A model generated the notes under the pieces. The model saw nothing but the letters and a program-made list of their open reading frames with translations. It made no database searches and was not told where the DNA came from. Made by a program: the position numbers and the translations under genes. A stretch of DNA of 14,606 nucleotides from Conidiobolus incongruus B7586 (taxonomy: Eukaryota > Entomophthoromycota > Entomophthoromycetes > Entomophthorales > Conidiobolaceae), in the NCBI GenBank assembly GCA_000697335.1, contig JNEM01007396.1:1-14606 (forward strand), read 5' to 3'. Shown piece after piece: positions 1 through 8,754 of this stretch (position 1 is the first letter of the stretch; every line of letters begins with the position of its first letter).

Positions 1-1700
1 ACTTTATATAATTTAATTAACTATAAATTATATGATTAATTTATACTTTTATAGCTAAATTAATTGTATAAATAGCATTGAATTATCTAATAAACTAAGT
101 TCCTCTTTTTTCCTCTCAATTCTTACTATTTTTACTTTTACACTATTTCTAAGATTGAGACTATATTCTGTCAATATTGTAGGATATTGGCACTACCTAA
201 TATAAATCTTAATATATCGGTGACTCATCCTAGTTCGAAGCTTAATTAAACTTTGTTTACACTTGCACGCTACAGCCACGTTATATTACCACGTTCTACG
301 CCACACTACTTTTATATTAAGTCTTCCTCTGCACTATATTAGTTTAACTACCACTACACTTACAAAATTATTCTGAATATTAAATAATAAATATTTTTAT
401 TTTAATGATTTATAAAATAGTTTATAGTAAAAAAGTTAAAATTTAGTCTAAATTAAATAAAAGTTGATATTATTAAAAAACTCAATTATAAAACTACTTA
501 ATATCTTTTGAAGACATAACTTGAAGTTAATTAATAATATTAATATTTTTTTAATCTTAATTTATATTAAAAATATTATTAAATAAATTTAAATTTATTA
601 TTTTAATTTGCTAATAAGTATTAAATTTAAATAAATTTGATAGTTTATTACCTTATTAATTCAATTATTTATAATAAGAAATTCTAACTTATTATGTTAT
701 TTCAAAAAGAAATATTTAGTAACTAATCTTTTTTAAGGTTTTTATCTCTTGTTATTGTTTTTTATTATAATTAATTATTTATATATTCACTTATAAATAT
801 TTGAAATAAATTATTTTAACTTATATAGCTTTAAAATTATGTTTATTAATTTATTTAGGATATTTAATAATTTAAGTCTCTGATAATCTAATAAAATAAA
901 TATTTAATTTTTTATTAAATTATATACAATGATTTTATAATTATTTATAATATATTAAATTTTCAATTAGAAAAATTTGTTATTATTTATATCAAATTAA
1001 AAATAATTTGAATATAATTTAATATTCATAAATTTTATTTTAATATATTAAAAATATTTTAATATTAAAAAAATTAAGATAATTAATCTTTAAAATTTTT
1101 AGTTATTTTATTTCAAAATTATTAAATTATAATCTAATATTAGTTATATTAATTATTAAATAAATATAATATTTATATAAAAAATCATTATAGATAAATA
1201 AAGAATTTCTTAATTATTTATGAAGCTATATCTTGATTTATTATTATTAAAAGACAATCTACTAAAATTCTTGACATATATTTCATATTAATATTTATTG
1301 TTCGATATAAATACTAATTTATATAATATGATCTTATATAGAATCATATAATATTTCTCATATTAAGTCTAATATAAATTAAATTAAATTCATATAATAA
1401 ATGAGATTTTTCTCTTTTCTTTCCTATTATAATTAACTACCTTATTGATTGTTTAATTAACAACTTTTTAACTCTTTAATTATAAGATTATTCTAATTAT
1501 TTACTAGTTTAATATATTTCAATTATATATTAAAACTACTTTTTACTTTAATTTAAAAGCTTTCCTTTATTTTATACCTTCCTTTAATTATAAAACTATT
1601 TCCTATTATTATTATTTTGTACTACTTACATATCTTATTAGTAAAGGTTAAGAGTCAAGAAATATATATATTGGATTAGAAAGAATAAATTATTATTTTA
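1..1700. other. Gene-free, extremely AT-rich left flank
   Basis: I see no open frame of useful length, no RNA gene and no clear repeat here. Positions 121-360 show marked strand asymmetry, with about 53 C against 25 G on the plus strand. From about 361 to 1620 the DNA is almost pure A+T. TpA is about as common as ApT, and CpA plus TpG are scarce (about 45 in 1,260 bases by hand count). A TGACTCA heptamer at 221-227 is too far from any gene to interpret. Confidence 0.6.
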
Positions 1701-2921
1701 TGTTAAATTTAATGATTAATAATTAGTAATTTTAATAGGAAAAGATTGTTAAAAAGATCCTTGTTATATGAATTTTCTACACAACTAATGATAACCAGAT
1801 CAATGGTGAAATCAGGAACAAAATATTTTGATATCATGAAAACCCATTGATTTGGTAGAAATTGATAGTTTAGTCAGTATGATTATCAAATACAGAGAAT
1901 TACATTAATAATTGATTGAAATTGATATTTAGTATAACTTAATTTAAAACGTTGATTATATTAGCTTGTTTTATATGATATAAAATAATAAATAATAATA
2001 TATTAAATATTTATATTGATATTAGAAATATTGATTGACCTAATGTAATATCACAAAATATAAAAACCTTGTGTATAATTAGCTTAAAATAAGATATATA
2101 TTAACTTCAAGGCTAATATAAGAAAATTTTCGCAAATCATCAGACTACAAAATAGGAAAATTTCTATGGTGTGCTGATTACTATACATATTTTGACAATA
2201 ATATTCGACAAACATTAAATAAGTTTAACATTGTTGAATATTATTTGTTTTGAATTTTATTCTAAGACCATCTTAAAAATGCAATTAAAATGATTTGTGC
2301 ATCAGAATCTTAATATAAATATTTTAATATTGATATAACATTTATTAAAAAATCATTTTTAATTTTGTGATTAATGACATTATGTAATGGGTTGGAATTG
2401 CAAAATAATATATAAATGTTTGGAAATATAATTAAAAAATTATAAATGAATCATAATCATAATTGATATAAATTCAATATTTGAAATACTTAATCAATAT
2501 TCTTTTATCTGTGGTACTTGTATGTTATTTTTTTCTAAGTAAAATATTTTTGGTTTAGTTCATTTCTATAAAATTTTAAAAAAAAATAACATTGAATAAT
2601 ATCCATAGTTAGAAATTAAGAGATTTCTGTGAAAAATTGATGAGAAAAACTTCATAGATTAAAATTGATTAAGGCTTAATTGATCCATTATATTGACCTC
2701 GTGAGCCCAGTCAAAAACTCCATCGATGTGACTTAAGTGATTCCTGAGAAGTTTCAAGTTCAATACTAATCATAATGACTCACTCTACCAACCCATAATT
2801 ATTATCAAATGAATAAATTATAATTTTTGAATGAAATGACTTAAATTTATTATTTTAATTTCAAAAAAATATTTTGTTATTAGCTGATATTACAATAATA
2901 TAACAAATAAATATATACAAT
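1701..2921. other. AT-rich intergenic region upstream of HOM6
   Basis: No gene is visible. The texture differs from the first 1.7 kb: CpA and TpG are frequent and ApT clearly exceeds TpA. The last 230 bases before HOM6 are slightly richer in GC and contain the regulatory heptamers listed separately, so they are the likely promoter. Confidence 0.5.
2776..2782 (+). promoter_or_regulatory. Gcn4/AP-1-type site (TGACTCA) upstream of HOM6
   Basis: A perfect TGACTCA lies 139 bases before the HOM6 start codon. Two one-mismatch relatives, TGACTTA, flank it at 2729-2735 and 2837-2843. TGACTCA is the classical binding site of the bZIP activator Gcn4/CpcA, which induces amino acid biosynthesis genes during starvation. 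Placement in front of homoserine dehydrogenase fits that role. Function is inferred from sequence and position only; a 7-base match can arise by chance. Confidence 0.5.
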
Positions 2922-3992
2922 ATGATTCAAATTGGATTGATCGGTGTAGGTCTCGTAGGTAAAGCTTTCGTTAAAGAAATTTTCAGAAGGGACAATCCCT
3001 TCCAAACTCAAGCTCCTTTTAAATTGGTCGGGTTGATCAATTCTAGAAAGATGGTGTTTCAAGCCCAAGGTTTAAGTGGGGATGACGTTCTTAGTCAATT
3101 GGAAAGTGGCAGCCATGCTAACCTTGCAGAATTCATTTCGGAATTCGAACGTTTGGAAGGTAACAGAGTGATTGTCGACTGTACTTCCAATCAAGAAGTC
3201 GCTGAGAAGTATCCCGAATGGTTGAGTAAGAAATTCCATATTGTGACTCCCAACAAAAAGCCCTTCTCCAGCGACTTAAAACTCTTCAAGGATATTTTTG
3301 AAACCGCTAAGAAGCACGGAGTTCAAGTCGGTTACGAATCCACAGTCGGTGCTGGATTACCTGTGATACGCACCCTTAACCACCTTGTCAACAGCGGTGA
3401 CAAGGTCGACAAGATCGAAGGTATTTTCTCGGGCACTTTATCCCACCTCTTCAACACATACTCCAGTCTTAACAACAAGCAAGCTCAAAGCTTTGCTCAA
3501 ATTGTCAAGAAGGCACAGCAAGACGGGTACACTGAACCTGATCCCCGCGACGATTTGAGCGGGATGGACGTTGCCAGAAAACTCGTGATTTTAGCTCGTA
3601 CTGCTGGATGGGATCTCAGCTTAGAGAATGTTCAAATCGACAATTTGGTCCCAGAACCACTCCAAAATGTCGCTACCAGCCAGGAATTCCTCGACAGACT
3701 CCCCGAATTCGATGGCCACTTCAGTAAATTAAACGAGGAAGCCCTCAGTAAGAACCAAGTACTTAGATACGTCGGTCAGGTCGACTCCACCGGAACTGCT
3801 CAGGTTAAACTCTCTGGCTACGATGCCACCCATCCCTTCGCCTCCCTCACTCTCAATAACAATATCGCAGCCTTCAAAACTGCTCACTTCCCCAGCCCTC
3901 TCATTATTCAGGGAGCTGGTGCGGGTGATCTCGTCACGGTGTTCGGTATATTAGCTGATTTATTAACTATTTCCAAAATTGTCCAACATTAA
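2922..3992 (+). CDS. HOM6: Homoserine dehydrogenase (HOM6 type)
   Basis: This enzyme reduces aspartate-4-semialdehyde to homoserine with NAD(P)H, the branch step to threonine and methionine, in the cytosol. The 356-residue, intronless frame matches the short monofunctional fungal enzyme (yeast about 359). The Rossmann dinucleotide loop GVGLVG sits at residues 8-13, TPNKKP at 109-114 holds the conserved Lys, and ESTVGAGLP is at 139-147. GIFSGTLSHLFN is at 167-178. GYTEPDPRDDLSGMDVARK at 202-220 carries the catalytic Asp216 and Lys220 (yeast D219/K223). GAGAG near 331-335 is the usual C-terminal signature. No aspartokinase domain is fused. The ATG at 2922 is chosen because the Rossmann strand begins directly after it. 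The gene has far higher GC than its flanks, rising toward the 3' end. A TGACTCA lies upstream. All key residues appear intact. Confidence 0.97.
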   Translation: MIQIGLIGVGLVGKAFVKEIFRRDNPFQTQAPFKLVGLINSRKMVFQAQGLSGDDVLSQLESGSHANLAEFISEFERLEGNRVIVDCTSNQEVAEKYPEWLSKKFHIVTPNKKPFSSDLKLFKDIFETAKKHGVQVGYESTVGAGLPVIRTLNHLVNSGDKVDKIEGIFSGTLSHLFNTYSSLNNKQAQSFAQIVKKAQQDGYTEPDPRDDLSGMDVARKLVILARTAGWDLSLENVQIDNLVPEPLQNVATSQEFLDRLPEFDGHFSKLNEEALSKNQVLRYVGQVDSTGTAQVKLSGYDATHPFASLTLNNNIAAFKTAHFPSPLIIQGAGAGDLVTVFGILADLLTISKIVQH

Positions 3993-4379
3993 ATCTTAAT
4001 TTTTTAATGAAATTAAAATTCACTTATCCAAAATATAATTATGATAATACAATGGAAAATTTAATTCATAATCACATTCAAAATAATTAACATATAATTT
4101 TTAATTAAAGTTTTATCTATGTATATTTGAATCAATATATGGTGATTATATTGATCATTAACAACAGCAAATGATATAAATTATCAAAATTTATCAAAAA
4201 AAATTCAGAGAATTTTCAATATAAGTTAAATTATTAAATTCATTAATAAATCGCATAAAGTGATCATACTTTGGTAAAAATATACTGAAAAAATCAAATT
4301 TTAATGTTTTAATTCAAATAAAATGTATTCTAATAAAAAAATGAGATAAGGGTAAAATTATGCAATTTAAATGTATGTG
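3993..4379. other. AT-rich spacer between HOM6 and tRNA-Val
   Basis: This spacer holds the HOM6 3' untranslated region and the 3' flank of the tRNA gene. I see no gene and no convincing poly(A) signal close to the HOM6 stop codon. The first AATAAA-like hexamer is about 320 bases downstream. Confidence 0.4.
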
Positions 4380-4384
4380 AAAAA
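4380..4384 (-). terminator. Pol III T-run terminator of tRNA-Val
   Basis: Five A on the plus strand read as TTTTT on the minus strand, about 31 nt after the discriminator base of the tRNA. This is the normal RNA polymerase III stop signal. Confidence 0.7.
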
Positions 4385-4415
4385 GGTGTGAGAACGATGG
4401 GATGGTATATAGATA

Positions 4416-4489
4416 TGATCTCGCTCAGATTCGAACTGAGGACCGTCTGTGTGTTAGACAGACGTGATAACCAACTACACCACGAGATC
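4416..4489 (-). tRNA. tRNA-Val (anticodon AAC)
   Basis: A full cloverleaf folds by eye over 74 nt. The acceptor stem GATCTCG pairs perfectly with CGAGATC, with discriminator A. The D arm is GTGT...ATCAC. The 5-bp anticodon stem TCTGT/ACAGA encloses loop CTAACAC, giving anticodon AAC at 4455-4453. The T stem CTCAG/CTGAG encloses TTCGAAT. The A34 should be edited to inosine, reading GUU, GUC and GUA. There is no intron, and CCA is not encoded, as expected for a eukaryotic nuclear gene. Confidence 0.95.
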
Positions 4490-4538
4490 TCATTGATGCA
4501 GTAACAGATCTTACCCTATTTCTCCTAAGTCTCATAAC

Positions 4539-4554
4539 ATTCTACTAATAGAAT
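4539..4554. repeat. Perfect hairpin, 6-bp stem
   Basis: ATTCTA and TAGAAT form a perfect inverted repeat around the 4-base loop CTAA. Confidence 0.5.
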
Positions 4555-4585
4555 CATATCACACCCCCATGACTCTATCTAAATT

Positions 4586-4609
4586 TTGGTATTACTGTAT
4601 AAATACCAA
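4586..4609. repeat. Perfect hairpin, 8-bp stem
   Basis: TTGGTATT and AATACCAA form a perfect 8-bp stem around an 8-base loop that contains part of a TATAAATA. A further TTGGTA follows immediately downstream. Confidence 0.55.
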
Positions 4610-4778
4610 CTTTGGTACAATAATTAATGTTTGGCTTGTTATTGTGTGGAATATTTACAATAAACCTTATACTTATTATTGACATATTTCAGTTTATTAG
4701 TAGTCTACCTACCAATGTACAGTACAGTTCTAGTTGTGCAGCTTATGGATTGGTTACAACTCCCAGTAGATCATGATT

Positions 4779-4797
4779 TCAGTGATAATGTCACTGA
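4779..4797. repeat. Perfect hairpin, 7-bp stem
   Basis: TCAGTGA and TCACTGA form a perfect stem around the loop TAATG. A TGTAC-A-GTACA dyad lies about 55 bases upstream, at 4716-4726. Confidence 0.55.
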
Positions 4798-5280
4798 GAG
4801 CTGTGACAAATGCTTTCCAATAATGTTACACATAATTAAATTTCATCATATCAGATTATTTGAATTCGTATTTTTCTTTAGAATTAATTATTAGAAAATT
4901 TTTTTATCTTATTATATAATTTTTTTTAATTTTTTCATCATTCATTTCCTCATTTATTTTATTTTTACTTATTTAAAATAATTCACTTTTATTTTCTAAT
5001 TATTATCATATAATCCTTGAGAAAATAAATTTTGTGATTTTATTATCAAATTAATCTCTGCATCATTATAAAAAAATCAATCAATAATAATTCAATCATT
5101 GTCAAATTTAATTAAAATTGAATTATCAATGTTTTTTTTAAAAATGAACTCGTTGCTATATAAATTCAAAACTGAAATTAAATCAATTGATATGAATGGT
5201 TGGAATTTTCGTTGAGTGAGTTATGATAATTTAATTGGTTTAATTGATTTATCACATTCTCAAATTCGTTTATTGTTACC

Positions 5281-6900
5281 AAAAACTTTTGCATCTGTAT
5301 CTTCTCCAAAAGATTAGCTTCTTCCCTTGAATATTCCGCCTCATCCTTCTAGGAGAGACAACCATAGAAATACAGTGTAAAATGATCGAAGTTATGTTGC
5401 GATTACGTTAAAATATCACAATTATCCTGAAAGGTAGCAGCTAAATAAACAATTACATTTTCAATTTGTCAAAGATAGCTTACAGGAGGAGATACATGTG
5501 GAAGTGGAAGAGCAGAGAGACGAGGTGTCAATATTCTGTAACATAGCCCAAAGATCTGAAGTAGATCTCGTCAATGGGATGGTGGTGAGGTTGGTCAATC
5601 GGTTCTAACCAAAGGGGGTAGCGCGTTGTCGAGTTACGTGGAAATGTTTGGGTAGTGCACTGATTGCAAAGAGCCAGTTTGGCATGGTGTCGAACAGTGT
5701 ATCCTTGTTGAATTCATATCAATCCAACCGCCAGTAGTTTTTACGGAAATATTGATGCATGTTGCAGTTGATCCCGAAGCACTGGAGCCACAAGTTGGCA
5801 TCATGTGATGTCGTGGATAGTATGGTGAATATCAAACCCACTAACGATGCCAACTGGTCGATACTGAAAGAGTTGGACATATGTATCTATCCAACAGAGA
5901 GGACGAATTCGCGCTCGTCTCTTGAGCATAGTATTATGAATATGTAGATATCGTAGCTTTTCGTCTTTAAGGTAATCTTTCCAACAAATTTGCCTGGCTT
6001 TGTGGGTACAAACCATTAATATTCGTGGGTTCGAGGGCCTGTAATTTCTAACTTATAATCGTCATGATACTCCACAAGCTTCTCAAACCACTTTAGACAA
6101 ACATCTCTGAAATGTTGTTCAAAATTGTAGGACTTATGCTTCATCAAAGTATCGTCAATGAAGTTGAGTCTTGGAGAAATCTTCAAATTCTTATGATAGC
6201 ACAACTAATAATCCTAATATACAATTCTAGGGACTGTCGGAAACATATTCAATAGATAGTTGAATAACAATTTGACACAGTTTGTAAAATTCAAATGTAG
6301 ATGGGGACATTGGACATCCGCCTAAAACCAGCTTTTCTTTTCAGTATTAGCATTACAGAAATGCATAGCAATTTTCAAATGCTCATGGACCAAAGGATCC
6401 ACCAATCTCATCCTGTAGATCCCGAACAGATGGTTAAAGGACGACACCTGAAACTTCCTGGGATGACGAATTGCTAATAGTTTTGATTTCCGATGATTTG
6501 ACCGCCCTTTACCACCATCGGGTACCAGTACTTTTCCCCAAATGTATTATTCACTTGGTAAACCCACTCTACCAATTCTATTCTTTTGTCGTATATCAAA
6601 TAGAATGACGTTGGGTTAAAGGAGTACCAAATCACTTAAAGTGTAGGAGCTAGCAACTTCCTTTCAATTTTAAATGTATTCAAATCCGTTACAGTTTCAA
6701 TCAAATGGAGAAACTTTTCGCATAATGTTAAGTAACTGCTACTCAAATAATCAGGCTCCCTAATGGTTAGAATCTCCGAGTCGTTGTTGTTAAAATAGCT
6801 GTCCTGGTATGAAGTAGTGATCGTAATTGGATTCAGTGTTCAATATGTCAATACCTATATCAATTAAAGAATGTTCGAATCTTTTTCTAAAGGAGAGTTA
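5281..6900 (-). pseudogene. Decayed, unidentified coding island (minus strand)
   Basis: This 1.6-kb block stands out from its AT-rich flanks by higher GC, many CpG dinucleotides and coding-like residue composition on the minus strand. It is clearly broken many times and has no intact frame longer than about 71 codons. Single-frame peptides look like real protein, for example KRIELVEWVYQVNNTFGEKY near 6550 and DTLMKHKSYNFEQHFRDVCL near 6120. I do not recognise the family: there are no zinc-finger, catalytic-triad or polymerase motifs I can name. A possible intron-like stretch (GTAAGC...TTTAG) lies at 5441-5483, which would favour an ordinary spliced gene, but a decayed mobile or virus-derived element is not excluded. 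I saw no terminal repeats at its edges. Age cannot be estimated beyond not recent, given the number of interruptions. Confidence 0.55.
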
Positions 6901-8043
6901 CTTTTTTGAAAAGCTTTGATGTAATATAGTTAGGATGGTCAATATACTAATTTTTAACTGTTACTATATATATTTTTGGTCATTTTTTATTTTAATATTT
7001 TATAATTAATTTATTGATTTATTGATTTATTATTGGTTGAATGTTATATTAATTGTTATTCTTTACTCTTAATTTTAAATTAAATAGCTAAAATTCTGTC
7101 CAATATTTATCAGATGAACCAACTTGATAGATCAATCAATTGTCTGTTATGAGTTGATAGATGGTATCGTGAATCTTGAAAGCACATATTAATGTTAGAG
7201 ACTTATCAAACCAGTAATTTTCACAATATACTCAAAGATTTCACTGAATAAAAATAGAATGAATTTATTTGAAATTGATTTATATTAAGTGACCAAAAAA
7301 TGTTGATCGTGGATGCAAAATTAAAATAAAACAAAAAAATGATGAAATCAATAAATATTTGATATTTGAAAATATAAAATTTCAAAAGTTATTCAAATAA
7401 CAATTAATTAAGAAATCAATTGACAATCAATTCTAAAATCAAGTTTAATAATTATATGATATAATATTAAAACAATAATCATAGAAGATCTAAAATAGAT
7501 TAATAATATTTACAAAATAAAAAAAGTACTATAATTTTATCAATAATGTTACTGTTAATTTTACAATTCAAACAATAAACTTTTTCTGTTACTCAATCTA
7601 TATTAGCAATTCAAAATGTTTCAATAATTCAATATTTTAATAAATAATTGAATGAATATTTCCAGTAATTATATTTCAATAAAAGATTATCAATTAGTGA
7701 TATATCTTACATAAATAAATATGTATATAATTATTCTAAATAAATTGAAAAGTTAATTTTAAAAAACAATATTTTTAACTTTAAATGTATGAAATATGTT
7801 ATGTTCTATTATAATGGATATAATTCAAATATTGCATAACTTAAATACATGCTTCAATATTATAATTTATGTATATAAGGAAAAGAATAAACTAATCATC
7901 ATGACAAAATTTAATTGGAATAAAAAATGTGAATAAAAATATTTAAAAAAAGATGATATTAATAAGATATCCGAATTATTAAAAGTGAGTAAAAAAATTA
8001 TTAATTCAATGAGGAAAAAAAATTGTTTAAGAAAAGATAATTT
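6901..8043. other. AT-rich spacer, no gene seen
   Basis: There is no coding potential and no RNA gene in this stretch. The only local repetition is TTGATAGAT occurring twice between about 7120 and 7165. Confidence 0.5.
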
Positions 8044-8053
8044 AAAAATAAAA
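8044..8053 (-). terminator. Pol III terminator of tRNA-His
   Basis: On the minus strand, T4 (8053-8050) and then T5 (8048-8044) follow the tRNA after a 12-nt trailer. This gives tandem Pol III stops. Confidence 0.7.
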
Positions 8054-8065
8054 TATTTCCACATT

Positions 8066-8136
8066 TGCCGTTGCGCGGAATCGAACCGCGGTCTGAGCGG
8101 CCACAACGCTTCGTACTACCACTATACTACAACGGC
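8066..8136 (-). tRNA. tRNA-His (anticodon GTG)
   Basis: A 71-nt cloverleaf folds by eye. Acceptor GCCGTTG pairs with CAACGGC, with discriminator A. The D arm is GTAT...GTAC. The anticodon loop TTGTGGC gives anticodon GTG. The T arm CGCGG/CCGCG encloses TTCGATT. The sequence closely follows the yeast tRNA-His pattern. The genomic base at -1 is A, so the essential G-1 must be added after transcription (Thg1 activity in eukaryotes). One A-C mismatch closes the top of the anticodon stem (27-43). There is no intron and CCA is not encoded. Confidence 0.95.
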
Positions 8137-8754
8137 TTAGAAACTTGAGATTTTATGTACAATTAAAATCTAACACCAACTTTCATCTTCAACATTTAAT
8201 AAATTCAATTTTTTTAAAATTCACTTGTTTTAAACTTCAATTTACACTTTTTCATTATAATTTTAATAATTTTTCAATTTCAAATCCTCTTTGAAATTTT
8301 TAAATTCTCTATAAAACAATTCATTTCTATATATCTCTAAAATTCTCTAAAAAAATAATTAAGAATTTTATGAACTATTATTTAATATAGTTAATTAATT
8401 AAATACAACTCAATTTTTTTTCAATGTTGGCAATGATTTTAAAATAATTTTTTAATCAATCGTAATAGGATTATAAACTTGAATGAGATAATATTAAAAT
8501 CAATTATAAGCTAATTACTTGATAAAGTAATGATATTGATATTGGGCATATATTATAAATTCATCGATTATTTATGATTGTTATTCAGAACTGAATCTAT
8601 TCAATTTAGTCACAAAAATACTTGGATACATAACTATATTTGAATGATAACAAAAAATGAATCAAAATAGTATATTGAAAAATTGATAATGAGATCACTG
8701 TTTTAGAATAAATTAATTAATCACTAAGAATGCGAACAATTTAAAAAACTTGGG
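8137..8754. other. AT-rich spacer, BUD6 3' side
   Basis: No gene is visible. The part nearest 8754 must hold the BUD6 3' untranslated region. The other end is the 5' flank of tRNA-His. Confidence 0.4.

Larger units (their letters stand above)
4490..5280. other. Spacer with a hairpin-rich segment beside tRNA-Val
   Basis: The first 340 bases are less AT-rich than the surroundings and contain four short perfect inverted repeats. They also hold a TATAAATA at 4598-4605 and an AATAAA near 4660. A frame of about 70 codons across 4679-4894 starts only at TTG and resembles nothing I know. From about 4880 to 5280 the DNA is plain AT-rich spacer. The first part could be a remnant of a mobile element placed 5' of the tRNA gene, but I cannot find element ends. 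Confidence 0.4.

Noticed and set aside
221-227. TGACTCA heptamer as a regulatory site
   Set aside because: It is about 2.7 kb from the nearest gene start. A single chance match is the simplest explanation.
4679-4894. Possible 71-codon plus-strand protein
   Set aside because: It has only a TTG start, no recognisable similarity, composition turning into AT-rich spacer at its end, and no splice or promoter support.
7867-8106. Minus-strand frame of 79 codons
   Set aside because: It begins inside the tRNA-His gene and continues into AT-rich spacer as a Phe/Leu/Ile-rich string. It is an artefact of composition.
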